Shown piece after piece: positions 37,603 through 46,866 of a stretch of 64,000 bases of DNA. The stretch is from Nitrospinaceae bacterium (GTDB taxonomy: Bacteria > Nitrospinota_A > UBA7883 > JAJDBK01). The position numbers were made by a program, and so were the translations under genes. Numbering within the stretch: the first letter of the stretch is position 1; each line of letters opens with the position of its first letter. Under the pieces are notes generated by a model. It was not told the DNA's origin. It did no database searches and saw only the letters and a list, made by a program, of their open reading frames with translations. The stretch spans positions 23,215 through 87,214 of the forward strand of contig JAJDBK010000020.1 of the NCBI GenBank assembly GCA_029261405.1. The letters run 5' to 3'.

Positions 37603-38016
37603 GTGACTGACGATTTACGCATAGGCGGGGAATCGGGCGCCGTTACGGCGGAGGAAAAGGCCTTGCTATGCTATAATTCCGCCTTGTCAAAAAAAGCTGA
37701 CGGGATAGTTGCTTTTGATGTCCGGTCGATATCGGATGTGGCCGATATTTTTATGGTGATGGGCGGCTCGTCAGGTAGACAAGTGAAGACCATAGTAGAC
37801 GCGGTGGAAACGGCGTTGCGCGCTATGGGAGAGAAAAAATATCATATCGAAGGATACGATAACGCCACTTGGGTTCTTATCGACGCAGGCGATGTTATCG
37901 TGCATGTGTTTCTGGAAAAAACAAGGCGATATTACGAGATTGAGCGACTGTGGGCCGATGCCGAAACCGTGAAGTTTCCATCGGAAGGCCCGCAGGAGAA
38001 TGTGGAGGTAGTATAG
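37603..38016 (+). CDS. rsfS: Ribosome silencing factor RsfS
   Basis: RsfS binds protein L14 on the large ribosomal subunit and blocks subunit joining when nutrients are low. Its 137 residues carry the family pattern KKADGIVAFDVRSISDVADIFMVMGGSSGRQVKTI and the later DAGDVIVHVFLEKTRRYYEIERLW. It starts at GTG. Pairing with nadD is conserved in many bacteria. Confidence 0.95.
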   Translation: MTDDLRIGGESGAVTAEEKALLCYNSALSKKADGIVAFDVRSISDVADIFMVMGGSSGRQVKTIVDAVETALRAMGEKKYHIEGYDNATWVLIDAGDVIVHVFLEKTRRYYEIERLWADAETVKFPSEGPQENVEVV

Positions 38017-38020
38017 TTTC

Positions 38021-38386
38021 GTGGACAAGGAGCAATTGGAACAGTTCCGGGGGATCCTGATCAACCTTCGAACGGAAATCGGGGGAGAGTACGAGCGAGC
38101 GGTGGAAACCACCAATGAGCAATTTGGCGATTCGAACCTGCCTGACGCCAATGAAGAGGCCTCCAGAACTATAGAACGGCGTTTACACCTTCAAATGAGC
38201 GACAAGAACCATCAGACTCTTACTCAGATTGAAGACGCTCTGGACCGTATTAATGATGGGGAGTATGGTATTTGCCTGGAGTGCGGAGAGGATATTCTTC
38301 CAGCTCGCTTGCAACTTATACCCTACGCTCGTTTTTGTGTTGAATGTAAGGAAAACATAGAAAGAGGAACCGGTCAAACCGGGTAA
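38021..38386 (+). CDS. DksA/TraR-type C4 zinc-finger protein
   Basis: The 121-residue protein has an N-terminal helical hairpin and a C-terminal C4 zinc finger (CLECG near residue 84, CVEC near 105), the fold of DksA. DksA enters the RNA polymerase secondary channel and acts with ppGpp. The hairpin-tip acidic residues (around LPDANEEASRTIE) differ from E. coli DksA, so a related RNA polymerase-binding or general stress protein is equally possible. GTG start; GGAGGT lies 11 nt upstream within the end of rsfS. Confidence 0.85.
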   Translation: MDKEQLEQFRGILINLRTEIGGEYERAVETTNEQFGDSNLPDANEEASRTIERRLHLQMSDKNHQTLTQIEDALDRINDGEYGICLECGEDILPARLQLIPYARFCVECKENIERGTGQTG

Positions 38387-38393
38387 TTAAATT

Positions 38394-39689
38394 ATGCCGA
38401 TACGTCTATCCGCCCTTCTGATTGTAATATCCGCCATATTTTTATTCCTGGCCTTCTTTAACCCTGAACCGGTGCGGATTGTTCTGCTACCCGGTTTTCA
38501 GGTCGACATGACTCTTGCGGTCCTCCTGATGGGAGCGTTTATCGCTGGTGTGGTGTCAGTCTTTGTACTCTACTTCTACGACTCCATCGCTTCGGTTCTT
38601 GCAAGTCTGAAACTCTCCTCCGGCAGGCGACGGGAGGAGAAGATCAAGTCGCTCTATACCGCCGGACGTGAAAAACTGATGATGGAGAACCTCAAAGACG
38701 CAAAGCGGCTCTTTACCAGGGCTGTCTCACTCGATAACAATAACGTTCCTTCCCTTATTGAACTGGGAAAGATAGCGCGAATGCAGGAAAACCTGCCGGA
38801 AGCCATAAAGATCCACTCCAAGGTGATGGGACTCGACGAGAGCAACCTGGAAAACACCCTGGAACTTGCCCGCGACTATACAGTTTCGGAGCAGTTTGCC
38901 AACGCCGTTACGACTCTTGAGAGAGCCAGGGTAATCGCTGGTCGGTCCGTTCCTCCCCTGCGCGAAATTCGTGAAATCTTCATGAAACTGAGGAACTGGG
39001 AAGAAGCCCTTAAAATCCAGCGGACCATAGTCGATCTGGCCCCATGGGACAGTGTTGACGCCGAGAAGAAACTGATGGCTGGCCTGACCTACGAAACCGC
39101 CGACCGCAAACAGAGCGATGGGGACGCCGCCGCCGCGAAAGACCTGTACAGATCGGTTTTGCGTATCGATCCGAGCTTTGTTCCGGCATACCTCAAACTT
39201 GCCGAAGAGGATAGTATCTCCGGTTGGGAGAACGACGCAATAACCCTCCTTGAAAAAGGCTTCAAGGTTACAGGGTCGATTGTGATATTAAAATTCCTTG
39301 AGTCGCTTCTTCACCAGAGGGGTGAGCCGGAAAGAGCGATCGCTCAACTTAAATGGGCCAAAAACGTTGCGCCCGATAACGAGGCCATCGGTCTTTTGCT
39401 GGCGGGGGCTTATCTCACCTCTAACGATATTGAGTCGGCCAAAAAGGAGATTGAGTCGTTAAACGGTTCCGTTTTCGATTACACTCTCTACCACCTTATC
39501 GTAGGAAACATCAAACTGGTGGAAGAGAATATGGAAACCGCCATCGATTCGTTCAGAGAGGCGTACAACCGCGAGGCGGCATGTATGTTTCACTTCACCT
39601 GTACTTCGTGCGGTCAGCTTCGCAAAGATTACGCCGGGCGTTGTAAGAACTGCAACTCCTGGAACACTCTCCAGACAGCCCACTACTAG
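38394..39689 (+). CDS. lapB: LapB-like TPR protein with an N-terminal LapA-like membrane part
   Basis: LapB (YciM) is an inner-membrane scaffold that controls LPS synthesis by presenting LpxC to FtsH. Here residues 1-75 hold two membrane helices separated by PEPVRIVLLPGFQVD, the layout of the separate LapA protein (DUF1049). TPR repeats run from about 95 to 400. The C-terminus has the rubredoxin-like metal site CTSCG...CKNC (about 400-420). In E. coli LapA and LapB are separate, so this looks like a fusion. It ends the trpG-lapB run, followed by a hairpin. Confidence 0.85.
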   Translation: MPIRLSALLIVISAIFLFLAFFNPEPVRIVLLPGFQVDMTLAVLLMGAFIAGVVSVFVLYFYDSIASVLASLKLSSGRRREEKIKSLYTAGREKLMMENLKDAKRLFTRAVSLDNNNVPSLIELGKIARMQENLPEAIKIHSKVMGLDESNLENTLELARDYTVSEQFANAVTTLERARVIAGRSVPPLREIREIFMKLRNWEEALKIQRTIVDLAPWDSVDAEKKLMAGLTYETADRKQSDGDAAAAKDLYRSVLRIDPSFVPAYLKLAEEDSISGWENDAITLLEKGFKVTGSIVILKFLESLLHQRGEPERAIAQLKWAKNVAPDNEAIGLLLAGAYLTSNDIESAKKEIESLNGSVFDYTLYHLIVGNIKLVEENMETAIDSFREAYNREAACMFHFTCTSCGQLRKDYAGRCKNCNSWNTLQTAHY

Positions 39690-39697
39690 AATATATC

Positions 39698-39734
39698 GTC
39701 GGGGCGCTGAAGTTTAACGATTCAGCGCTCCGAC
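39698..39734. terminator. Bidirectional hairpin between convergent lapB and ypdA-like genes
   Basis: A 14-bp stem with one G-T pair (39698-39711 with 39721-39734) and a 9-nt loop. The right arm includes the stop codon of the minus-strand gene. T-runs are weak on both sides. Confidence 0.5.
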
Positions 39735-40690
39735 ATTATCGATTTTCCGTGTCCCCTGCTGTTCTCGATAAATATTTTGTTATTGTTGATGCCGGCCGCT
39801 ATTGATCCCGCCACATAAAGACCGGGAACGTTCGTCTCGAAACTTTCCTTATCGTATTCCGGCGCTTTTGTCCGCTCGTCGATCCTGACTCCAGCTTGAC
39901 GCAAAAGCTCTACATCGGGGTGGTAGCCTGTGAGCGCGAAGACGAAATCGTTGGCGATTTCAATGGTATTGCCGCTGTTCGTGTCGGTTACCGTAATGGT
40001 ATCGGGATCGATTTTCGTTACCCGGCTGTTGAACATAGCCTTGATCTTGCCCGATTCGAGTCTCTTTTCAATATCGGGTCGTACCCAGTATTTTACGCTG
40101 TCGGAGATGGTGGGACCCCGATGCACAATGGTCACATTAGCCCCGGCTCTCTGGTAGAGGAGGGCGGCTTCCACAGCAGAGTTTTTCCCCCCGATTATGG
40201 CGACTTCACATCCGTTGTATGGATGCGCTTCGGTATAGTAGTGGGAGACCTTTTTGCGTTCTTCCCCTTCAATCCCCAGCATGTTCGGGTTGTCGTAATA
40301 ACCGGTGGCTATTATTACCTTGTCGGCTGAATAACGAGTCGTCTTACCCGCCATGTTATTGGTTGCAACTTCAAAGGAACCTGATGCCTGCGTGATTCCG
40401 GTTACCTCTTCATAGGTGTTGATCGTTAAATCGTAGTAGGAGGCCACGGCCCGGTAGTAGTTTAGCCCCTCCATGCGTGTAGGCCGAAACGAATTCGATA
40501 CGAAAACAAGCTCGCCGATAGAGAGAAGTTCCGGGGTGGTGAAAAAGACCATGTCGGTCGGAAATTTGTAAACCGAATTTACCAGGCACCCCTTTTCGAT
40601 CACCAGATATTTAAGGTTTCGTTTTTTTGCCTCGATGGCGCAAGCCAGTCCAGCCGGTCCGGCGCCTATGACGATAAAATCGTAACTCAT
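39722..40690 (-). CDS. YpdA-type flavin disulfide reductase
   Basis: The 322-residue FAD and NADPH-dependent oxidoreductase resembles thioredoxin reductase but lacks a CxxC active site. FAD binding is by GAGPAGLACAIEAKK near the N-terminus and NADPH binding by IIGGKNSAVEAALLY. The stretch VIEKGCLVNSVYKFPTDMVFFTT matches YpdA (Bdr), which reduces bacillithiol disulfide. That would imply a bacillithiol pool in this organism. It stands alone on the minus strand between two plus-strand operons. Confidence 0.85.
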   Translation of the reverse strand: MSYDFIVIGAGPAGLACAIEAKKRNLKYLVIEKGCLVNSVYKFPTDMVFFTTPELLSIGELVFVSNSFRPTRMEGLNYYRAVASYYDLTINTYEEVTGITQASGSFEVATNNMAGKTTRYSADKVIIATGYYDNPNMLGIEGEERKKVSHYYTEAHPYNGCEVAIIGGKNSAVEAALLYQRAGANVTIVHRGPTISDSVKYWVRPDIEKRLESGKIKAMFNSRVTKIDPDTITVTDTNSGNTIEIANDFVFALTGYHPDVELLRQAGVRIDERTKAPEYDKESFETNVPGLYVAGSIAAGINNNKIFIENSRGHGKSIMSER

Positions 40691-40748
40691 CGCTTTTCCT
40701 GTAATTGAAAAAGAAACATTTTACTCCATCTGATATAATCCTTCCGCT

Positions 40749-42827
40749 ATGAATGAACTATTATTTGAAATTGGTGTGGAGGAGATTCCCTCCTCTTATT
40801 TACTGGACGCTATGACAGCTCTGGCCGGTTCGCTTTCAGAAAAGCTTGCCGAACTGGACATCTCTCACGGCGCGATAAAATCGTACGCAACCCCCAGACG
40901 GCTTGCGGTTAGTGTAAAAGACCTGCCATCTACCAGGCCGGTCAGAAAAGTCAAGAGTTACGGTCCGCCGAAAAAGGCGTCCTTTGCACCGGATGGTCAG
41001 CCGACCAGGGCGGCCACAGGTTTTGCCAAATCGAAAGGGTTGTCAGTTTCCGATCTTCAGACTGAGATGACACCGAAAGGTGAATATCTATTCGTAGAGG
41101 TAGAGGAGGGGGGAGAAGAGCTTGTCGAAATTCTCTCACAGGAGCTTCCTCTAATCACTGCGGACCTTCCGTTTCCCAAATCGATGGTGTGGGGTGACTG
41201 CAAAACGCGCTTCGTAAGGCCGGTTCACTGGATCGTGGCCCTGTTTGCAGGGGAAGTTGTTCCCGTTAAGTTCGCCGGGGTATCGTCGGGCAGAACAACC
41301 AGGGGACACCGGTTTATGGGGAGTGGCGAAATAGAAATAAGCGGCGCTGTCGATTATGAAAAGAAACTCAGGGAGAACTTTGTCATTCCTGATATTGACG
41401 AACGCAAAAACCTCATTCTCGACTCCGCCAGGAAGGTTGCAGTGGATAACGGCGCCACGCTTTGCGAGGATGACGAATTGGCCCATAGCGCCGCCTGTCT
41501 CACCGAATGGCCCATCGCCTTGTGGGGCCACTATGACGAGGAGTTTCTTACCTTGCCCGATGAACTCCTGATGACTTCGATGAAGTCTCACCAGAGAATG
41601 TTCGCCGTTAAGGGTAAAGATGGTTCCGGCGGTTTGGTCAACGGTTTTATCGGCGTATCAAACATGAAGGTAAACGACCCCGACGTGGTGGTGGCCGGTT
41701 ACAGAAGGGTTTTGCGGGCCAGACTTCAGGACGCCATGTTTTTCTTCAAGGAAGACCAGAAGAAGAGTCTTGTCAGTTTTGGCGAAAAGTTACGGGGTGT
41801 TGTCTACCAGAAAAAACTGGGAACTGTGGGCGAAAAGGTGGATCGGATTGCAGGGTTGTCCGAATACCTGGCCGGGAAGATCGCCCCGGAGCTAAAAGAG
41901 AAAGCTGTAAAGGTCGCAAGGCTGTGCAAGGCGGACCTGGAAACTTCCATGGTCTACGAGTTTCCAGAGTTGCAAGGCATCATGGGCCGGGAGTACGCGA
42001 GGCATGAAGGGGAAGACGAAGACGTTTGTAGTGCGATCTTCGAGAGTTACCTCCCCCGAAACGCAAACGACGAACTTCCCAAAGGTGATCTCGGCGCCAT
42101 AGTTGGTCTGGCCGACCGGATCGACACGTTGGCAGGCTGTTTCGGAGTGGGGCTTGTTCCGACAGGCGCCCAGGATCCTTTTGCGTTACGCCGTCAGACC
42201 ATCGCGGTAATACAGATAATAAAAGATCGGGATTTCGTCATATCGTTGAACGACCTGATTGATGCGGCCTTAACCCAGCTTGAAGGGAAATTTTCCGCCC
42301 CCCCAGAAGAGGTCAAGCAGGGCATACTCTCCTTTTTCAAAGGAAGACTCAAAGGTTTCTACTCATCGTTGGGCGCCACTCAGGATGTGGCGGAGGCTGT
42401 TTTGTCGGCGGACTTTGACGATCTTGCAAGAACAGGCAGGCGGGTGGACGCGATGACCCGGCTAAAGGAGCGGGACTTCTTTATTCCTTTAAGTGTCACG
42501 TTTAAACGTGTGGCGAACATAACCAAAGATCATAAAGGTGGCGCCGTGGACGAGTCGCTGTTTGAACACGACGCCGAAAAAGATCTGTGTAAAATAACGG
42601 CTGAGGTGTCGCGAATAACAGCCCCTCTGGTTGCGGATCGAAAATACCTTGAGGCGCTTGAGGAGATTGCGGGTCTCAAGAGCCATGTGGACCGGTTTTT
42701 TGATGATGTCCTTGTGATGGCCGACGATGATAAAGTCAAGGAGAACAGGCTTAATCTGCTGGCCTCCATATCGTCTGTATTCAGGGATATCGCGGATTTT
42801 TCCAGAATTGTTGTCACCGCAGATTAA
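40749..42827 (+). CDS. glyS: Glycyl-tRNA synthetase beta subunit
   Basis: This is the beta chain of the bacterial alpha2-beta2 glycyl-tRNA synthetase, which binds tRNA. Its 692 residues begin with the conserved MNELLFEIGVEEIPSSYL. An HD-like region and a C-terminal anticodon-binding domain (DALR-like, about 580-690) follow. The partner glyQ is normally just upstream but is not in this window; the gene before it is on the other strand. The ppdK gene follows after about 90 nt. Confidence 0.96.
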   Translation: MNELLFEIGVEEIPSSYLLDAMTALAGSLSEKLAELDISHGAIKSYATPRRLAVSVKDLPSTRPVRKVKSYGPPKKASFAPDGQPTRAATGFAKSKGLSVSDLQTEMTPKGEYLFVEVEEGGEELVEILSQELPLITADLPFPKSMVWGDCKTRFVRPVHWIVALFAGEVVPVKFAGVSSGRTTRGHRFMGSGEIEISGAVDYEKKLRENFVIPDIDERKNLILDSARKVAVDNGATLCEDDELAHSAACLTEWPIALWGHYDEEFLTLPDELLMTSMKSHQRMFAVKGKDGSGGLVNGFIGVSNMKVNDPDVVVAGYRRVLRARLQDAMFFFKEDQKKSLVSFGEKLRGVVYQKKLGTVGEKVDRIAGLSEYLAGKIAPELKEKAVKVARLCKADLETSMVYEFPELQGIMGREYARHEGEDEDVCSAIFESYLPRNANDELPKGDLGAIVGLADRIDTLAGCFGVGLVPTGAQDPFALRRQTIAVIQIIKDRDFVISLNDLIDAALTQLEGKFSAPPEEVKQGILSFFKGRLKGFYSSLGATQDVAEAVLSADFDDLARTGRRVDAMTRLKERDFFIPLSVTFKRVANITKDHKGGAVDESLFEHDAEKDLCKITAEVSRITAPLVADRKYLEALEEIAGLKSHVDRFFDDVLVMADDDKVKENRLNLLASISSVFRDIADFSRIVVTAD

Positions 42828-42914
42828 TCCGGATTAACAGCTCCCCTCTTTTTCCGATACAATTACAAAGATAAGTTGCGCCATACCGGCGATAAAAATT
42901 TGGAGGTAGTGGAT

Positions 42915-45752
42915 TTGTCCAGGAAAAAACGGGTATATTATTTTGGGCCTGCAGGGGCCGAAGGCTCTTCTTCCCAAAAAAATCTTTTGGGTGGCAAGGG
43001 GGCCAACCTTGCGGAGATGTGCAATCTCAAGATTCCTGTACCTCCCGGATTCACTATATCGACCAGCGCTTGTGTCGATTTTTTTGCCGGAGGTAATGTC
43101 TGGCCCGACGGGCTAATAAACGAAATAACCAAAAGCGTCAAACGGATTGAGATTGAGACCGGCAAGGGTTTCGGCGACAAGGAGAATCCGCTTCTCCTCT
43201 CTGTTCGCTCCGGCGCCCGCGCTTCCATGCCGGGAATGATGGATACGATCTTAAACCTTGGGCTAAACGATGAGACTGTGGAAGGGCTCGGAAAAATATC
43301 GGGTAACGAGCGGTTTGCGTGGGACTCGTACCGCCGGTTTCTCGCTATGTTCGCCGATGTGGCTCTCGACATCAATCGTAGCCAGTTCGAGTCGGCCCTG
43401 GGTCGCTTAAAGGAAAAACTGGGTGTAAAGTCTGATACCGATGTTCCGGTAGAGTCGCTCAGGGAGCTTGCGCTTGAATACAAGTCGATTATAGAGGGCG
43501 CTTTTGACGAAGGTTTTCCACAAGACCCGAAGACCCAACTCTCGATGGCCATAGGCGCAGTGTTTCGCTCCTGGCACAACGACCGGGCCAAAGAGTATCG
43601 CCGGATGTACAAGATACCGGAGAGTTGGGGTACAGCTGTAAACATTCAGTCGATGGTTTTTGGTAACCTTGGAGAAACCTCCGGCACAGGTGTTGCCTTT
43701 ACCCGGAACCCGTCTACTGGCGAGAGACTCTTTTTCGGCGAATACCTCTTCAACGCCCAGGGGGAGGATGTGGTGGCGGGTGTCAGAACACCTCTCTCCA
43801 TCGACCAGATGGGCGCGAGAACCCCTTCGGCGCACAAGGAACTTATCCGCATCTACCAGCGCCTTGAAAAACATTATCGTGACATGCTTGATATAGAGTT
43901 CACCGTCGAGAACGGTGTTCTGTTTATGCTTCAGTGTCGGGTCGGAAAAAGAACCGCGCAGGCGGCTGTCAGGATAGCGGTAGAAATGGCTGGAGAGCGG
44001 CTCATTTCCAAATCGGAAGCCGTAAACAGGATTCATGCGGATCAGCTCGACCAACTCCTTCACGACACCATAGATCCCTCCGCCGGTCTTTCGCCTGTTG
44101 CCCACGGATTGGCGGCCTCTCCCGGCGCCGGAGTCGGGCGTGTTGTTTTTACCGCCGAGGACGCTGTTACCTGGAAGAAGAATAATGAAAAAACCATTCT
44201 GGTGAGACGGGAGACAAGCCCGGAGGATATCGCTGGCATGAACGCCGCCGAAGGCATTCTGACAGCCACAGGTGGCATGACATCCCACGCCGCTGTGGTG
44301 GCGCGGGGTATGGGAAGGTGTTGTGTGGCGGGAGCCGAAGAGCTGAACATAAACGAGGTGGAAAAATTCTTCGCCGTTAACGGTCACACCGTAAAGGAAG
44401 GGGATTACATAACCATCGACGGAACTGGTGGTAATGTCTATCTGGGGCAGGCGCCATTGGTGAAACCGGAGCTTTCGGGGGAGTATGACACCTTGATGTC
44501 CTGGGCCGACAAGTTCAGGAAACTTAAAGTAAGGGCCAACGCTGATACACCGAAAGACGCAAAAATAGCCCGGAAATTCGGCGCTGAAGGGATCGGCCTT
44601 TGCCGCACCGAGCATATGTTCTTCGAGGGTGACAGGATAATCGCCGTCCGGGAGATGATTCTTGCCGACACATTAGAGGAGCGAAAAGAGGCGCTTGCCA
44701 AATTGCTTCCGATGCAAAAGAGCGACTTTAAAGGGATCTTCGATGTGATGGAGGGGACTCCGGTTACTATCCGTCTGCTCGACCCGCCGCTACACGAGTT
44801 TCTGCCGAAAACCGAAAGCGACTTTGAGAAGGTGGCCCTCGATCTTGGGGTCGATATCTCCATCCTGAAATCGCGTTCCGACTCTCACCATGAGTTCAAT
44901 CCGATGTTGGGGCATCGTGGTTGCCGACTTGGCATTACGTACCCGGAAATATACGAGATGCAGGTCCGCGCCATCATGACAGCGGTATGCGAGCTTAAAA
45001 AGAAGGGGAAGAAAGTAAAACCGGAGATTATGATTCCCCTCATAAGTCATGTGGAGGAGTTGACCAAACTTCGCAAGCTTGTGCAAAATGTGGTAGACGA
45101 GGTCTTAGGTGAGTTCGGTCTCAAGATGAACGTGATGATCGGCACCATGATAGAACTGCCTCGCGCCGCAATAACCGCCAAAAGGATCGCTGAAGAGGCC
45201 GATTTTTTCTCTTTCGGCACCAACGACCTTACCCAGACAACTTTCGGACTCTCCAGAGACGATTCGGGCCGTTTCCTCCCCCACTATGTAGCGGACGGTA
45301 TTTTGGCCAGCGATCCGTTTGTGGCTCTCGACCGGGATGGAGTAGGGGAGTTGATTAAAATCGGAGTGGCGGGTGGAAGGGCTACCAAACCGAAACTTGA
45401 AATCGGAATCTGCGGCGAACATGGAGGAGAGCCATCGTCGGTCGAGTTTTGCCATCAGAACGGTTTTGATTATGTCTCCTGCTCACCATTCAGGACACCT
45501 ATCGCGCGTCTTGCGGCCGCCCAGTCGGCGATCATGGAGAAGGAAAACACTTTATCTGACATGCCTCCTGGCAAAACCGGAAAAAAAATTGTAGTTAAAT
45601 CGAAACCGTCGAAGAAAGCGGCGTCGAGATGGAGCGCCAAAAAGAAAGCGTTGGTGAAAAAAGAGACTGAAAAGGCGGAAAAAGAGAAGGCGGAGAGAAG
45701 AGCCAAGAAAAAAGCGACGAAGAGTCCGGGCGGGAAAACTCCCAAAAGATAA
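42915..45752 (+). CDS. ppdK: Pyruvate, phosphate dikinase with a basic C-terminal tail
   Basis: PPDK interconverts pyruvate, ATP and phosphate with PEP, AMP and pyrophosphate. Domains in order: ATP-grasp (about 10-350), the phosphohistidine domain with TGGMTSHAAVVARGMG (about 430-445), and the PEP-binding TIM barrel with catalytic Cys in YVSCSPFRTPIARL. The start is taken as TTG 42915, 7 nt after a perfect GGAGGT; a TTG at 42876 has no such site. The enzyme usually ends near this point (about 875 residues), but here about 60 more residues rich in Lys, Ala and Glu follow (945 in total). Confidence 0.94.
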   Translation: MSRKKRVYYFGPAGAEGSSSQKNLLGGKGANLAEMCNLKIPVPPGFTISTSACVDFFAGGNVWPDGLINEITKSVKRIEIETGKGFGDKENPLLLSVRSGARASMPGMMDTILNLGLNDETVEGLGKISGNERFAWDSYRRFLAMFADVALDINRSQFESALGRLKEKLGVKSDTDVPVESLRELALEYKSIIEGAFDEGFPQDPKTQLSMAIGAVFRSWHNDRAKEYRRMYKIPESWGTAVNIQSMVFGNLGETSGTGVAFTRNPSTGERLFFGEYLFNAQGEDVVAGVRTPLSIDQMGARTPSAHKELIRIYQRLEKHYRDMLDIEFTVENGVLFMLQCRVGKRTAQAAVRIAVEMAGERLISKSEAVNRIHADQLDQLLHDTIDPSAGLSPVAHGLAASPGAGVGRVVFTAEDAVTWKKNNEKTILVRRETSPEDIAGMNAAEGILTATGGMTSHAAVVARGMGRCCVAGAEELNINEVEKFFAVNGHTVKEGDYITIDGTGGNVYLGQAPLVKPELSGEYDTLMSWADKFRKLKVRANADTPKDAKIARKFGAEGIGLCRTEHMFFEGDRIIAVREMILADTLEERKEALAKLLPMQKSDFKGIFDVMEGTPVTIRLLDPPLHEFLPKTESDFEKVALDLGVDISILKSRSDSHHEFNPMLGHRGCRLGITYPEIYEMQVRAIMTAVCELKKKGKKVKPEIMIPLISHVEELTKLRKLVQNVVDEVLGEFGLKMNVMIGTMIELPRAAITAKRIAEEADFFSFGTNDLTQTTFGLSRDDSGRFLPHYVADGILASDPFVALDRDGVGELIKIGVAGGRATKPKLEIGICGEHGGEPSSVEFCHQNGFDYVSCSPFRTPIARLAAAQSAIMEKENTLSDMPPGKTGKKIVVKSKPSKKAASRWSAKKKALVKKETEKAEKEKAERRAKKKATKSPGGKTPKR

Positions 45753-45770
45753 GATCCCGGTTATCTGATC

Positions 45771-46865
45771 ATGAGCCAGTCGGAGGTTGACCACAAATGG
45801 ATGGCGCGGGCTATCGACCTTGCTATTAAAGGTAAAGGTTTTACGGCTCCCAATCCTGTTGTGGGAGCTGTGATCGTAAAGGATGGCAGAGTTGTGGGAG
45901 AGGGGTACCACAAAAAAGCGGGAGCCGATCATGCGGAGGTAGCCGCTATGAAATCATCGGAAGCTTCGTTGATTGGCTCTACCGCTTACGTTACGTTGGA
46001 GCCTTGCAACCATACAGGAAGTACCGGCCCTTGCGCTATAGCCCTGCTAAAAGCTGGTGTCGCAAGAGTGGTGATTGGCGCCAGTGACAAATCCCCCAAG
46101 ATGGGGAAAAGAGGCGCAGTGGCGCTACGCAAGGCGGGAGTCGCTGTAAAAACGGGTGTGCTGAAAAAAGAGTGCGAACAACTGGTAGCCGATTTCACAA
46201 AACACAGCGCTACCGGTTTCCCTTATGTAACCCTGAAAACGGCCATGACCATTGACGGAAAGGTTGCGACCTTCAGGGGCGACTCGAAATGGATCACCTC
46301 CCAGGCGTCACGCAAGCGTGTTCATGTAATGCGGAGAGAGTCTGACGCCATCATGGTTGGTATCTCCACGGTTCTTCTCGACGACCCGGAGTTGACCGCC
46401 CGTTACGGCGCCAAAGGTCGAAAACCGTTGCGAATAGTGGTCGATAGCTATCTTCGAATCCCGCTTGGTAGTAAACTTGTAAAAAGCGCCCATAAAACCC
46501 CTCTGCTGGTGGCGACGACCTCCAAAGCGGGAGATAAAAAAGTAAAACAGTTGGAAAAAGATGGTGTCACGATACTTAAACTGCCTCAGTCTGGCGGGAA
46601 AGTCAGCCTGAAACCGTTGTTGACGCTCCTAGGCAAGATGGGAGTTATGAGCCTGCTTCTGGAAGGGGGCGGCAAGCTTTCCGGCGCTTTTGTCGATAAA
46701 GGTCTTGTTGACAAGGTAGCGTTTTTCATCGCTCCGAAGATCGTGGGGGGTGGATACTGCGCCATTAACGGTAAGGGAGTGGGGGGGATGGGTGACGCCA
46801 TGCCGGTTAACGGACTTTCGGTTACGAGGATAGGCCCGGATATACTGCTGGAAGGGGCGCTGTGA
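45771..46865 (+). CDS. ribD: Bifunctional riboflavin deaminase/reductase RibD
   Basis: RibD deaminates and then reduces the pyrimidine intermediate of riboflavin synthesis. The 364 residues have an N-terminal zinc deaminase domain (HAEVAAM and EPCNHTGSTGPC) and a C-terminal reductase domain (about 150-360, with MTIDGKVAT and SLLLEGGGKLSGAF). It is the first of four rib genes; ppdK ends 18 nt upstream, leaving no room for an FMN riboswitch. Confidence 0.96.
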   Translation: MSQSEVDHKWMARAIDLAIKGKGFTAPNPVVGAVIVKDGRVVGEGYHKKAGADHAEVAAMKSSEASLIGSTAYVTLEPCNHTGSTGPCAIALLKAGVARVVIGASDKSPKMGKRGAVALRKAGVAVKTGVLKKECEQLVADFTKHSATGFPYVTLKTAMTIDGKVATFRGDSKWITSQASRKRVHVMRRESDAIMVGISTVLLDDPELTARYGAKGRKPLRIVVDSYLRIPLGSKLVKSAHKTPLLVATTSKAGDKKVKQLEKDGVTILKLPQSGGKVSLKPLLTLLGKMGVMSLLLEGGGKLSGAFVDKGLVDKVAFFIAPKIVGGGYCAINGKGVGGMGDAMPVNGLSVTRIGPDILLEGAL

Positions 46866-46866
46866 C

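Noticed and set aside
42876..42914. Upstream TTG start for ppdK
   Set aside because: It has no ribosome-binding site; a perfect GGAGGT is placed 7 nt before the later TTG at 42915.
45752..45771. FMN riboswitch before the riboflavin genes
   Set aside because: Only 18 nt separate ppdK from ribD, too short for the aptamer, and no RFN-like fold was seen there. The ribE-ribBA and ribBA-ribH gaps are also too short.
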